A DNA stretch of 64,000 nucleotides, taken from assembly GCF_050113635.1 (NCBI RefSeq), contig NZ_JBNJLT010000003.1, positions 248,001 to 312,000 on the forward strand, written 5' to 3'. This stretch comes from Marinimicrobium sp050113635 (lineage in GTDB: Bacteria > Pseudomonadota > Gammaproteobacteria > Pseudomonadales > Cellvibrionaceae). Position numbers and translations under genes: made by a program. This document shows, in pieces, positions 51,862 to 60,673 of the stretch (position 1 is its first letter; each line of letters opens with the position of its first letter). The notes under the pieces were generated by a model. The model had not been told where the DNA came from. It made no database searches and worked only from the letters and a program-made list of their open reading frames with translations.

Positions 51862-52824
51862 TTAACGACGATACCATTCTGGATGCGTCTTTGAGCCCAA
51901 AATGGTCTCTACTGTGTACTCCGTTGCCTGTTCCTTTGTGAGAGTGTGAGTCCACGGAGCCCTTTGCGCACTGTCTGCGGCCCCTGGGCCACGGCTGTTG
52001 TACTCGGCGTAGAAGCTGGTGTGCTCGGCCGCGGGTTTTGACCAGTTATGCCACCCTTCGGGCCGGATATGCGCGCCCAGCCAACTGTCGATAAACACGG
52101 TTTTGGCGTGCGCCCGCCAGGGCCGGCCGAGATAGACTTTGGAAACGCCTTCTTCCGCCGTTAGTGTTGCCCTCAGAAAAACCAATCCGTATTGACGGGT
52201 GTCCGGCGTGGACGCCGCCGTTATATAGGAGTCGGCTTTCGCGTGTATTTCACACTGGTCGAACACCGCTGTGCCCTGTCCGAAAATAAAGTCCGTGGTG
52301 CCTTCCACGTAGCAGTTTTTAAAGTATTGGCGTTTGCCTTCGCCCGTGACGTAAATCGTGTCCTGGTGGCCGAGAAACCGGCTGTTGTTAAAGCTGACCC
52401 GGTCGGCATTAACCGATAACGCCAACGCCTGGCCTACCGGGCCTGCGGTATTCTCAATGGTGAGGTTTTCGCCGTGAAAGTCATTCCCTTCGACACTGAG
52501 CGTGGCGGTGTGGAAGGTACTGTTGCGCCCTCGGTTGACTTGATGGAAGTGGCTGCCCCAGCGGATGATGGTTTTTTCGGCGCTCTCGCCGATCAGCGAC
52601 AGCCTGGGATTCCATTCATACACGCGCACGGGCTCATGGTAGATACCATTTTTAATGTGGAGGGTAATGCGCCGGTCTGGAAACGCCTTGGTGGCATCGA
52701 TAGCCGCCTGGATGCTCTTGAAATCGCCGCTGCCATCGGGGGCGACGGTGATTTCATAGTCCGTTTCGGCTTGTACCGACAGGATAAAGGCGCACAAACA
52801 AAACAGTAGACCCAATGGTTTCAT
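51862..52824 (-). CDS. Pectinesterase (CE8)
   Basis: A 320-residue secreted enzyme removing methyl esters from homogalacturonan. The signal peptide ends VQA. All family motifs are seen: VAPDGSGDFKSIQAAI, GQALALSV, FLGHQDTIY (catalytic Asp), GTTDFIFGQG (second Asp) and VYLGRPWRAHA. Convergent with the sialidase-fold gene with 34 bases between stops. No pectate lyase or TonB receptor lies in the window, so the degradation locus is minimal or split. Confidence 0.93.
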   Translation of the reverse strand: MKPLGLLFCLCAFILSVQAETDYEITVAPDGSGDFKSIQAAIDATKAFPDRRITLHIKNGIYHEPVRVYEWNPRLSLIGESAEKTIIRWGSHFHQVNRGRNSTFHTATLSVEGNDFHGENLTIENTAGPVGQALALSVNADRVSFNNSRFLGHQDTIYVTGEGKRQYFKNCYVEGTTDFIFGQGTAVFDQCEIHAKADSYITAASTPDTRQYGLVFLRATLTAEEGVSKVYLGRPWRAHAKTVFIDSWLGAHIRPEGWHNWSKPAAEHTSFYAEYNSRGPGAADSAQRAPWTHTLTKEQATEYTVETILGSKTHPEWYRR

Positions 52825-52992
52825 GGAGGAACTCCCGGTAACAGGTTGATTATTGATTATGGTGACGGTTTTATGACCGCCATCAGTATAATGGCTCGGA
52901 TGTCACGTGGCACCGAATCCTCCGGGCCGCCCCGGCTTTTTGAGCCGCGCTTGTGGTCGCGCGCGGACTGGGCAGAATTTTCCGCTGGCAAT

Positions 52993-53001
52993 TGCTATAA
53001 T
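52993..53001 (+). promoter_or_regulatory. Extended -10 promoter element for purE
   Basis: TGCTATAAT gives a perfect extended -10 (TGnTATAAT) about 104 bases before the purE ATG. The -35 region is poor, as is usual with extended -10 promoters. Confidence 0.5.
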
Positions 53002-53104
53002 CCCGCCCTTTTTCCATTTCCCGGTCTGGCCCGGGGTTCTCGAACGGCGATGGCGAGGTCATCCCAGGCGAGCCCTTCCCCGGCAGTGTCTATTGGAGAC
53101 CTGT

Positions 53105-53596
53105 ATGACGAACAAAGTGGCAATTGTGATGGGGTCGCGCTCCGACTGGCCGACCATGGTCGAAGCGGCGCAGATTCTGGATACCCTGGGTGTGGCGTAC
53201 CACGCCGAAGTGGTGTCGGCGCACCGTACCCCGGACAAGATGTTCCGCTTTGCCGAGCAGGCGGCGGATGATGGCTACAAAGTCATCATCGCCGGGGCCG
53301 GTGGGGCTGCGCACTTGCCTGGCATGATTGCCGCCAAGACCACCTTACCGGTACTGGGTGTTCCGGTGCAAAGCAAGGCGCTCAATGGGCAAGACAGCTT
53401 GCTGTCCATCGTGCAAATGCCCCGGGGTGTGGCGGTCGGCACGCTGGCGATTGGCGGAGCCGGCGCTTTTAATGCCGGCCTGATGGCGGCTCAGATTCTG
53501 GCCACGCAGGACGAAGAGTTGGCCAGCCGAATTGCGGCCTGGCGTCAGCAACAGACCCAGGCAGTGTTGGATAACCCGGACCCGGGGGGCGAATAA
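53105..53596 (+). CDS. purE: N5-carboxyaminoimidazole ribonucleotide mutase
   Basis: A 163-residue class I PurE that converts N5-CAIR to CAIR in purine synthesis. The motifs VAIVMGSRSDWPTM, VVSAHRTPDKM and GAGGAAHLPGMIA are complete, including the catalytic His. ATG 53105 has GGAG seven bases upstream; the longer frame is rejected. purK starts 2 bases after the stop. Confidence 0.97.
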   Translation: MTNKVAIVMGSRSDWPTMVEAAQILDTLGVAYHAEVVSAHRTPDKMFRFAEQAADDGYKVIIAGAGGAAHLPGMIAAKTTLPVLGVPVQSKALNGQDSLLSIVQMPRGVAVGTLAIGGAGAFNAGLMAAQILATQDEELASRIAAWRQQQTQAVLDNPDPGGE

Positions 53597-53598
53597 GC

Positions 53599-54660
53599 AT
53601 GTTGCCGCGTATTGTAGTGGCCGGTAATGGTCAGCTTGGACAAATGCTGCAGCAGGCCGGTGCGCCGATGCAACTTGAGGTGCTGCCGGTGGCACCGACG
53701 GCCGAGGGGGAAGCACCCCTGACCGGCTCGGATATTATCACCGTAGAGGTTGAGCACTGGCCGGACACTCCGCGTGGCTTGCAGTTGAAACAGCACCCGA
53801 ATTTCCTCAATGCCACGGCCCTGCATTCGGTCATTGACCGGGAGCGCCAAAAAAGCCTGCTCGACCGCCTGAACGTTCCCACTTCACCGTGGGTATCTCT
53901 CGGCTCGGAAGCCGAAATGGCGGAGCAGCTGGCGTCTCTCGGGCGCCCCGCGATTGTCAAACGACGGCGGGGAGGATATGACGGCCGAGGCCAGTGGCGC
54001 TGGCAGCCGGGAGAGCCCGCACTGTCCGACTGGGCCGGCGAGTGCATTGCCGAAGCACTGATTCCGTTCAGCCACGAAGTGTCGCTTATAGGCGCGCGCA
54101 ACCGGGCCGGTGAGAAGGTGTTTTACCCGCTGACTCGCAACTGGCATGAGAGCGGTATTTTGCGGGCCAGTATCGCCAACCTGCCGGTGCCCGCCGAGCA
54201 GCAGCGTGAGGCTGAATCCTGGCTGGGCCGAATTATGGATGACCAGAATTACGTTGGTGTTATGGCCATGGAGTGCTTTGTTGATGAGGGCCGTCTCCTG
54301 GTGAACGAGTTGGCGCCCAGAGTGCATAACTCTGGACACTGGACCCAGGCGGGGGCGGATGTCAGCCAGTTTGAGCTGCACTTGCGCGCGGTGGCGGACC
54401 TGCCCCTGATCACGCCCGAGGTGTATGGAGTGACTGTGATGTACAACCTGTTGGGCCGCGACTGGCGTCCCCAATGGTTGGGAGTGACGGGGACTCATGT
54501 GCACTGGTACGCGAAAGACATCCGACCCGGTCGCAAAGTCGGGCATGTGAATATTCATCGCCCGGATACTCCTCGCTTGACGGAAAGCCTGACTGCTTTG
54601 CGTGAGCAAGTGGAGCCCGACGATCATGCGGTGTTTGACTGGGTGCTGGCGCAACTCTGA
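53599..54660 (+). CDS. purK: 5-(carboxyamino)imidazole ribonucleotide synthase
   Basis: A 353-residue ATP-grasp enzyme making N5-CAIR for PurE. It begins VVAGNGQLGQMLQQAG, the PurK nucleotide-fold start, and has ATP-grasp segments RPAIVKRRRGGYDGRGQW and VNELAPRVHNSGHWT. Its substrate passes directly to PurE from the adjacent gene. Confidence 0.95.
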   Translation: MLPRIVVAGNGQLGQMLQQAGAPMQLEVLPVAPTAEGEAPLTGSDIITVEVEHWPDTPRGLQLKQHPNFLNATALHSVIDRERQKSLLDRLNVPTSPWVSLGSEAEMAEQLASLGRPAIVKRRRGGYDGRGQWRWQPGEPALSDWAGECIAEALIPFSHEVSLIGARNRAGEKVFYPLTRNWHESGILRASIANLPVPAEQQREAESWLGRIMDDQNYVGVMAMECFVDEGRLLVNELAPRVHNSGHWTQAGADVSQFELHLRAVADLPLITPEVYGVTVMYNLLGRDWRPQWLGVTGTHVHWYAKDIRPGRKVGHVNIHRPDTPRLTESLTALREQVEPDDHAVFDWVLAQL

Positions 54661-54715
54661 GGTCTTACCCCTGGCCAGTGTTCACCGGCGATAGCAACGA
54701 CAGAGACCCTGAATA

Positions 54716-55585
54716 ATGGCGGAAGGTAATATGGCATTGCTCGGGGTATTTTTGGTAGCGGCGTTGGTCGTGGGCGTGCTGCTGTATACACCGATACATC
54801 GTTATCGCCGCAATCGAACCCTGGCGGAGCGTCCCTTCCCCGCGCCTTGGCGGCGATGGCTGATAAATGCCTGGTGGCTCTATCCTCACTTACCGATGGC
54901 GGTGCGTGAGCGACTCGAAGCTCAGTTGCAGGTCATGATGGCGAATACCACGTTTTATGGGTGCAACGGGTTGGAAGTGACCGATTCAATGCGCGTATTG
55001 ACGCTGGCCCAGGCGGCTTTGATGCACAGTGGCGGCGGCAACATGCGGTGGGCCGAGTTCCCTGTGGTGTTGCTGTACCCCGATGCCTTTGTCCGGGAAG
55101 TCGACGTTACTGATGACGCCGGTGTGGTGGTGCATGAACGGCAGGCACTGCTTGGCGAGTCCTGGGAGCAGGGCCGGGTGGTCCTCTCTTGGGCCGATAT
55201 CGAAAAGGACCTGCGAGGCGAGAGCGCACATTCGCTCGTGGTCCATGAGTATGCCCACCAGTGGGACGGCCGTGACGGTGTCATGGATGGCACGCCACCC
55301 GTCCTGGACTCCAATGCGCTGGCTCGGTGGGAGCGGGTAATGCAAGGCGCTTATCGGGATTTGTGTGATCGCGTTGAACGATCGCCCGCTGTGCCGGAGA
55401 TTCCGCTTGATCCCTATGCGGCAACTAACCCCGAAGAATTTTTTGCGGTCATCAGTGAGTATTTTTTTACCGACCCCTGGGCACTGTTGAGTGTCTATCC
55501 CGATGTGTATGACTGTCTTAAACGCCTTTACCAGCTCGACACTTCAAGCTGGCCGGTAATGAAAGGTTCCTCTGGTTTGCACTGA
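54716..55585 (+). CDS. mtfA: MtfA-type zinc metallopeptidase
   Basis: A 289-residue protein with an N-terminal membrane helix (LLGVFLVAALVVGVLLY) and a zinc-peptidase domain. The active site is VVHEYAHQWDGRDG (HExxH), with NPEEFFAVISEYFF carrying the third metal ligand. E. coli MtfA is a titratable regulator of the glucose PTS through Mlc and has aminopeptidase activity. The helix suggests membrane attachment, unlike E. coli. ATG 54716 is listed; ATG 54731 with GGAAGG upstream is possible. Confidence 0.87.
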   Translation: MAEGNMALLGVFLVAALVVGVLLYTPIHRYRRNRTLAERPFPAPWRRWLINAWWLYPHLPMAVRERLEAQLQVMMANTTFYGCNGLEVTDSMRVLTLAQAALMHSGGGNMRWAEFPVVLLYPDAFVREVDVTDDAGVVVHERQALLGESWEQGRVVLSWADIEKDLRGESAHSLVVHEYAHQWDGRDGVMDGTPPVLDSNALARWERVMQGAYRDLCDRVERSPAVPEIPLDPYAATNPEEFFAVISEYFFTDPWALLSVYPDVYDCLKRLYQLDTSSWPVMKGSSGLH

Positions 55586-55984
55586 TCCAGACACACAGTG
55601 TCCAGCGGTTCTTTATGAGTTTGCGTTTCGTGTTGATCTTAGCGACCCCTTTTTTAATTTTATAACGTCGCGCACTTTCCCCTTTACTTTCCCCTTTGAA
55701 AACAATAACGGTCAGGTGGCTTCGCTTGAGGGGTGTGCTGTCAGAAAATTTGACGAAAATGCCGTTGTATAGAGGCTCTCGCCGTTTTGTACGCTTTTTG
55801 AAAATAATGCAAAGCCTTGCTCTTCTGGCTGCTTTTCTTGTTGCCCCTCTTGCGTGCGTTTCGCCGAGGCCGCCGCTGTGGTCACTTTAACCTGACAACC
55901 ACGTAAAAAGGATTATATCTATAAATCAGATATAAAGAAGGGGGCGATACATTGAAAACTTGCTTAAAGGTTTGGTAGTGAACC
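55586..55984. other. Intergenic region upstream of the HTH gene
   Basis: This 399-base spacer is AT-richer than the neighbouring genes. It contains an open frame of 64 codons (55696-55890) with no ribosome-binding site and no family features, which I do not accept as a gene. The only clear structure is the palindrome at 55914-55934. Confidence 0.5.
55914..55934. promoter_or_regulatory. Palindrome upstream of the HTH gene, candidate operator 1
   Basis: TATATCT and AGATATA form a perfect 7-bp inverted repeat around seven bases. The 18-base core 55915-55932 matches operator 2 (56297-56314) at 16 of 18 positions. It ends 50 bases before the HTH start codon. Confidence 0.6.
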
Positions 55985-56260
55985 ATGTCGAAATCGCTTT
56001 ATAGAACGGAAACAAAGGTGCTGCTTGATATATTAAAGGAGTTACGCCGCGAGTCGGGTTTAACCCAGGCCGAATGCTCGAAAGCACTGGGACGCCCCCA
56101 ATCGTTCATCAGCGATGTCGAGCGAGGCGTGCGCCGCCTCGACTTGATTCAGCTGCGTGACCTCTGTCATGTATTTGGTGTTAGCCTCAGGACACTGGTG
56201 CAGCGTTTCGAAAAGCATGTGGCCGCCTGTGAGGCTGATGAGGTCGGTGGCGAAAAATAA
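55985..56260 (+). CDS. XRE-family helix-turn-helix regulator
   Basis: A 91-residue DNA-binding protein with one Cro/C1-type HTH: ILKELRRESGLTQAECSKAL, then GRPQSFISDVERGVRRL and LRDLCHVFGV. There is no sensor domain. Near-identical palindromes lie before it and after it, the second being upstream of the GGDEF/EAL gene. Autoregulation and control of that gene are the natural inference. The neighbourhood is AT-richer than the rest of the window. Confidence 0.88.
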   Translation: MSKSLYRTETKVLLDILKELRRESGLTQAECSKALGRPQSFISDVERGVRRLDLIQLRDLCHVFGVSLRTLVQRFEKHVAACEADEVGGEK

Positions 56261-56296
56261 CAATATCTCAGGGTGGGGGTGTAAAGTCGTATTTGA

Positions 56297-56314
56297 ATAT
56301 CTGAAAATCAGATA
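56297..56314. promoter_or_regulatory. Palindrome upstream of the GGDEF/EAL gene, candidate operator 2
   Basis: TATCTGA (56298-56304) and TCAGATA (56308-56314) form a perfect inverted repeat around AAA. It lies 36 bases after the HTH gene and 109 bases before the next start codon. The core is nearly the same as operator 1. Confidence 0.6.
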
Positions 56315-56423
56315 CTACACTGCTGTAGCGGTTGGCATCTGAATCGTTGTTCGTGCCGTCGTATTTTGTTCTATCCTTGATCTTGGGGATACGAGACATT
56401 CGGGAGAGAGGCCTAAGGGAACA

Positions 56424-58097
56424 ATGGAGATTTCAATGGGCTTGCTAAGAACTGGCGAACCTGGGCTCGCCAATGCGTTAATGTGGCCCCACACAGAGCG
56501 CCGGGTATACTGCCTGACTCTGCTGGGTGTACTGTTGATAGCTGGGACGGCGCTGGTGTACTACACCGGCGGCACGGCGTATTCCTATCCTTATCTCATG
56601 CTGATACCGGTGCTGGTGGCTTCTGCCTGGTATGGGTTGGCGGGCGGGCTTCTCTCGGCGCTGTTGGCGAGTGTGCTTATGGCCTGGATGCCTCTGGATG
56701 TGGATCAGTCGCTGGTTCAAACCCCCGTCAACCGGGTGGTTAGGGCAGGGCTGTACATGCTGCTGGGTGCCGTGGCCGGGAGCTTGTTTCAGTGTTTGCG
56801 CCGAGCGTATCGGGAGCGGGAAGACCTGGTGAGGACGGACCCGCGTTCCGGGCTGCTCAATCAGGTGGCGCTGGAGCAGGATTTGGGGCGCAATTTCGAG
56901 GCGGAGAGGCGAGCCCTAATGGGGCTTATTATTGTGCGTCTGTCGGATATCGGGGAAGTCCTGGAGGTCATGGGCGCTTACGCCTCGGATGAATTGAGTG
57001 GTCTGCTGGGAGCAAGGTTACAAAAGCTCGTGGGGGATAACGGCAAAGTTTACCGGTTTAGCGTGTCGGAACTGGCGGTGGTGACGTTTGACACTGAGCA
57101 GGCGCGCCTCGAGTCCATGGTGGGGCGCATCATTGATGCCGGAGAAGATAACCTGCTGGTGCAAACGGTGCCGGTTCGAGTGCAACTGGCGCTTGGCTAT
57201 ACCGTGAAGGAAGCCCGTAATACCTCAGTCAATGAGTTGATTAATGAAGCCCGGATTGCCCTGTTCAATGCGTTGCGGCAGGGGCGGAACCATTGTGCCT
57301 TCAGCCCGGAACTCTCGCGTAAAAATCTCTCCAATATTACGCTTATCTCCAATGTGCGAAAGGGGTTGGATCGCCGTGAATTTGAATTGCATTACCAGCC
57401 CAAAGTGCGGTTGAGCGATGGTGCGCTGGTGGGCTCCGAGGCGTTAATTCGATGGTATGACAGCAAGCGTCAGCCCATCCCTCCCTCAAAGTTTATGCCC
57501 CGGCTGGAAGAAACCACGTTGATTACGCCCGTGACTGAGTTTGTCAGTCGGGAGGCCTGTGAATTTCAGGCCCGGAATGGCGCCCCGGTCAGTATCAATT
57601 TTTCGGCGCGAAATCTCGTGAACGAGGACGTATTGACGTTTCTCGGGCAAGAGGTGAAACGGCTGGGGCTTGCGCCGGGCAGTATTGAAGTGGAGGTGAC
57701 CGAGAGCGCGCTCATCCAGAACCTTGACGCGGCAAGAGAGGCAATCAAGCGTTTGCGAGAGATGGATTTTGAGGTCAGCATCGACGATTTCGGAACGGGC
57801 TTTGCCTCCTTCGAATATCTGCAGCACCTGCCTATCACCGGCATCAAGATTGATCGAGCCTTTGTCCAATATATCGAGAGTCACGAGCGGTCCCGGCGGC
57901 TCACGGCCAGCATGGTGAACATGGGGCATGCGCTGGAATTGAAAGTAACGGCAGAAGGGGTGGAAACGTTGGCCCAATATCAGCTCTTGCGCGAAATGGG
58001 TTGTGACCAGGCTCAGGGCTTTCTGTTCACCCCGGCGCTGCCCCCCTCCCGTTATGCCGTGTGGTGTGATAGCTACCGGCCGATTGTGAGCAACTGA
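56424..58097 (+). CDS. Membrane-bound degenerate GGDEF / intact EAL phosphodiesterase
   Basis: A 557-residue protein. The N-terminal 130 residues carry about four membrane helices of DUF4118/MASE-like type (YPYLMLIPVLVASAWYG). The GGDEF-like domain (about 135-290) has YRFSVSEL where the motif should be, so no cyclase activity is expected. The EAL domain (about 315-550) keeps GSEALIRW, INFSARN, the DDFGTG loop, KIDRAFV and AEGVET, so c-di-GMP hydrolysis is likely. It follows the HTH gene and candidate operator 2, suggesting regulated expression. Confidence 0.88.
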   Translation: MEISMGLLRTGEPGLANALMWPHTERRVYCLTLLGVLLIAGTALVYYTGGTAYSYPYLMLIPVLVASAWYGLAGGLLSALLASVLMAWMPLDVDQSLVQTPVNRVVRAGLYMLLGAVAGSLFQCLRRAYREREDLVRTDPRSGLLNQVALEQDLGRNFEAERRALMGLIIVRLSDIGEVLEVMGAYASDELSGLLGARLQKLVGDNGKVYRFSVSELAVVTFDTEQARLESMVGRIIDAGEDNLLVQTVPVRVQLALGYTVKEARNTSVNELINEARIALFNALRQGRNHCAFSPELSRKNLSNITLISNVRKGLDRREFELHYQPKVRLSDGALVGSEALIRWYDSKRQPIPPSKFMPRLEETTLITPVTEFVSREACEFQARNGAPVSINFSARNLVNEDVLTFLGQEVKRLGLAPGSIEVEVTESALIQNLDAAREAIKRLREMDFEVSIDDFGTGFASFEYLQHLPITGIKIDRAFVQYIESHERSRRLTASMVNMGHALELKVTAEGVETLAQYQLLREMGCDQAQGFLFTPALPPSRYAVWCDSYRPIVSN

Positions 58098-58131
58098 CCA
58101 AGCCGGTGGGGTCGGTTGCCGGATTCATCGA

Positions 58132-60507
58132 CTATCGGTTTTCCAGCCGGTTGTAGTCCAGAAGGCCAGCGTCATGGCCGTCTCGTGTTCGGTAGAGTGC
58201 GTGGATATCGTCGCTGATTTGCCAGAAGTTTGGATCACTGCGACGAATACCAAAACGGTCTTTGAGGGCCTGGTAATCAGACTCGGATTTCATGGATTGC
58301 AGAGAGCGAACGAATTCGGGTACTTGTGCTTCATCCACCATCAGAAAACTGTTCGGGTAACTGCCAACTACGCCGCGCGCAATGGTGAGCGTGTCCTCGT
58401 CGGGTCGTCGCCGGTCCTCTTCATCAAAAAGAGAAGACAGATTGCTGTAAGCGTTGTTGTGCACCAGCGTAAACAGTGCCTGCTCCGGCATATAGACCAG
58501 TGTTACGGGTGGCAGATGACGCAGGGCCTCGGGGTGGGTATTGTTCAAGCTGGCCAGTGCTTCGCGGGCTGAGTCCACCAGTGGCAGAGTGCCCGGATCA
58601 TTGTGGTGGCTCAATACGGGGTCGAGATGTTCTTTTAACAGCGAGTACAGGGCCGCTTGAGGCTCGACGCCTTCCGGATAGTCAATCGCGTTTTCCGTGT
58701 GCAGATTGTCGCGGTACACGTCGAGGTATTCCTGAAGGTCACTCTCGGCATTCCGATACCAGGACATCAGTGTGTCCTCCTGAACATCGTCGGGCAGAAG
58801 AGTCACGAAATTCATTTCGCCTTCCATGCGCAGGAAGTCCATATAAAGGCGGCTTAGCAATTGGTGGGAGGTATTCCCATACACATCAAAACCGGCCACC
58901 AGCAGGTAGTGGATTCGCTCCAGCAAAGGATAGTCGATAACCCACGCCGTTTTGGGGGGCTGTCCGATAAACCCCTTGTGGACGCTGGCACTGTCGGTGT
59001 GGCGAAACACGGTCAGCGCAGCATTACGATTCTTGCCTTCGGGGCCGATGCCATCCCAGATTATGTCCAGGTTCAGCGGTGCCCGGTCATTGAGCTTTTC
59101 GCCGATAAAGGTCGCTTTTGCCGACAGATAATCCTTTTGAAGCTCGGAGTAGCGATGCCAATTGCTCAGGGGCATGAGTGTGTTCCCCACGCCCGCTGGC
59201 AGTTTTAGGTGATCACTGTTGTTCGCGAGGAACTCGCTGTCCAGGTCATCTGAATAGGCGGGGTCGACAAAGGCAACCCAGAAGTGGTCCTGAATAACAT
59301 TCAAAGCCACCTGGCCACGGCAGACCGGGCCTTTAATAAAGTTCATGATGGTGAACTCTGCCTCATCCAGCAGGAATCGATAGCGGGCGTCGGCGGGCAG
59401 GTCCACAAAGGTGGCGAAGGGGTTGGCCGCCTGTTCCGGCTCGTACCCCGGCAGGGCGTCCACAGTGTAATCGGCGTCCAGAAACCAGCGTTGCCAGCGC
59501 TGGCGGCGCTCCGTGGTCAGTGCATAGGGTAAATGGTTTTTCACCACGATACTGCTTGGGTCACGCCATAAGCGGTAATAAATCCGGTCAACTCCCGGGT
59601 CGTCGAATGGGCGGCGGGTGCTGATGCGCTGCAGTGGCTCGCCGGGTGGCGTACTGGAGCGCACCAGTTTGAAGTACACGCTGCTCTCGTTTTTTGCCTG
59701 AAAATGCAAGTGTGCCAGAAACAGGTGCTCATACAGATAACGGCTCATTAGCCGTTCTTTAAGGCTGTCGCCATTGAGAAAGCGTTCCCACTGAGTGACC
59801 TGCTGGCTCAGGTCTTTACCCATCGGAGCCGGGCCGCCGCCCGGAGCGCCATCGCGCAACCAGTGAATCAGGGTATCGTGCTCTTTGTCTGACAGGCCGG
59901 GCAAGCCGTAGGGCATGCCTGCGAGCGGGTTGCTTTCGGCGTACCCTTCGAATTCCTCCGCGCTCGGACATTGCCAGCGTTGACTCAATGAAAAATCGAA
60001 ATCGTCCGACAGGATGCGTTGTGCGGGTAGCGGGTGACGCTGCTTGAGCAACAGCATCTGTGCCATTACGCTGCCGGTAAGGTTGTTCTCCGGGCTGGGT
60101 TCTCGTTCGTTGATGACGGGGAAGAACCCTTTTTTCCGCCACTCGGCCGTGGTATGTGCGTCCTCATAAAGGCGGGTCATTTCCGCTCCCAGTAAGCGGG
60201 TGCCATCGTAAACGCGGTCGTTGCTGGCGCCTCTTAGCAGCCCCTCCCAGGATTCCATTTTGAGCTGACAGGCCGCATCGTAACAGCCGTGGCACACCGT
60301 GCAGCGCTGTTCAAGCAGGGGTTTGATGTCACTCTGGAAGCGGTCTCGCGCCATGGGTGCGGTGTTTGTTTCCCGGGGTTCTGGTTCACCGTATTTTTTG
60401 TTCCAAATCGTATGGCTAATGGCACTGCAGCCAATAATAACCATCAGAGCGGGAACGAGTGTGCTGTGTGTGAACCAGCGTCGGGCGGGCATGGAAATTC
60501 CTGTCAT
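58132..60507 (-). CDS. cti: Fatty acid cis/trans isomerase
   Basis: A 791-residue periplasmic heme protein converting cis- to trans-unsaturated phospholipid acyl chains during solvent, heat or osmotic stress. The N-terminus is hydrophobic for export. The heme site is CTVCHGCYDAACQLK (C69/C72/H73), as in Pseudomonas Cti. The adjoining FEGYAESNPLAGMPYG and later parts match the family in length (~780). It is divergent from the MFS gene. With Cfa it gives rapid and slow routes of membrane stiffening. Confidence 0.93.
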   Translation of the reverse strand: MTGISMPARRWFTHSTLVPALMVIIGCSAISHTIWNKKYGEPEPRETNTAPMARDRFQSDIKPLLEQRCTVCHGCYDAACQLKMESWEGLLRGASNDRVYDGTRLLGAEMTRLYEDAHTTAEWRKKGFFPVINEREPSPENNLTGSVMAQMLLLKQRHPLPAQRILSDDFDFSLSQRWQCPSAEEFEGYAESNPLAGMPYGLPGLSDKEHDTLIHWLRDGAPGGGPAPMGKDLSQQVTQWERFLNGDSLKERLMSRYLYEHLFLAHLHFQAKNESSVYFKLVRSSTPPGEPLQRISTRRPFDDPGVDRIYYRLWRDPSSIVVKNHLPYALTTERRQRWQRWFLDADYTVDALPGYEPEQAANPFATFVDLPADARYRFLLDEAEFTIMNFIKGPVCRGQVALNVIQDHFWVAFVDPAYSDDLDSEFLANNSDHLKLPAGVGNTLMPLSNWHRYSELQKDYLSAKATFIGEKLNDRAPLNLDIIWDGIGPEGKNRNAALTVFRHTDSASVHKGFIGQPPKTAWVIDYPLLERIHYLLVAGFDVYGNTSHQLLSRLYMDFLRMEGEMNFVTLLPDDVQEDTLMSWYRNAESDLQEYLDVYRDNLHTENAIDYPEGVEPQAALYSLLKEHLDPVLSHHNDPGTLPLVDSAREALASLNNTHPEALRHLPPVTLVYMPEQALFTLVHNNAYSNLSSLFDEEDRRRPDEDTLTIARGVVGSYPNSFLMVDEAQVPEFVRSLQSMKSESDYQALKDRFGIRRSDPNFWQISDDIHALYRTRDGHDAGLLDYNRLENR

Positions 60508-60673
60508 CGGTCGTTTAATCCGGCGGCTAGTATAGCAAGGCCAATTTTTCCTGTCTGAGGGTGATCCGGTTTACATCAATTGCCGAAGCACCGATACTGA
60601 CTGATACGCATGCCGATGGCATTTGAATCAGTGTGAACAGGCCCTAATAATCCCAACCGGAGCTTTAGACCCC

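Noticed and set aside
55696..55890. 64-codon open frame in the HTH upstream region
   Set aside because: TTG start without a ribosome-binding site, and basic/hydrophobic content without a recognised family.
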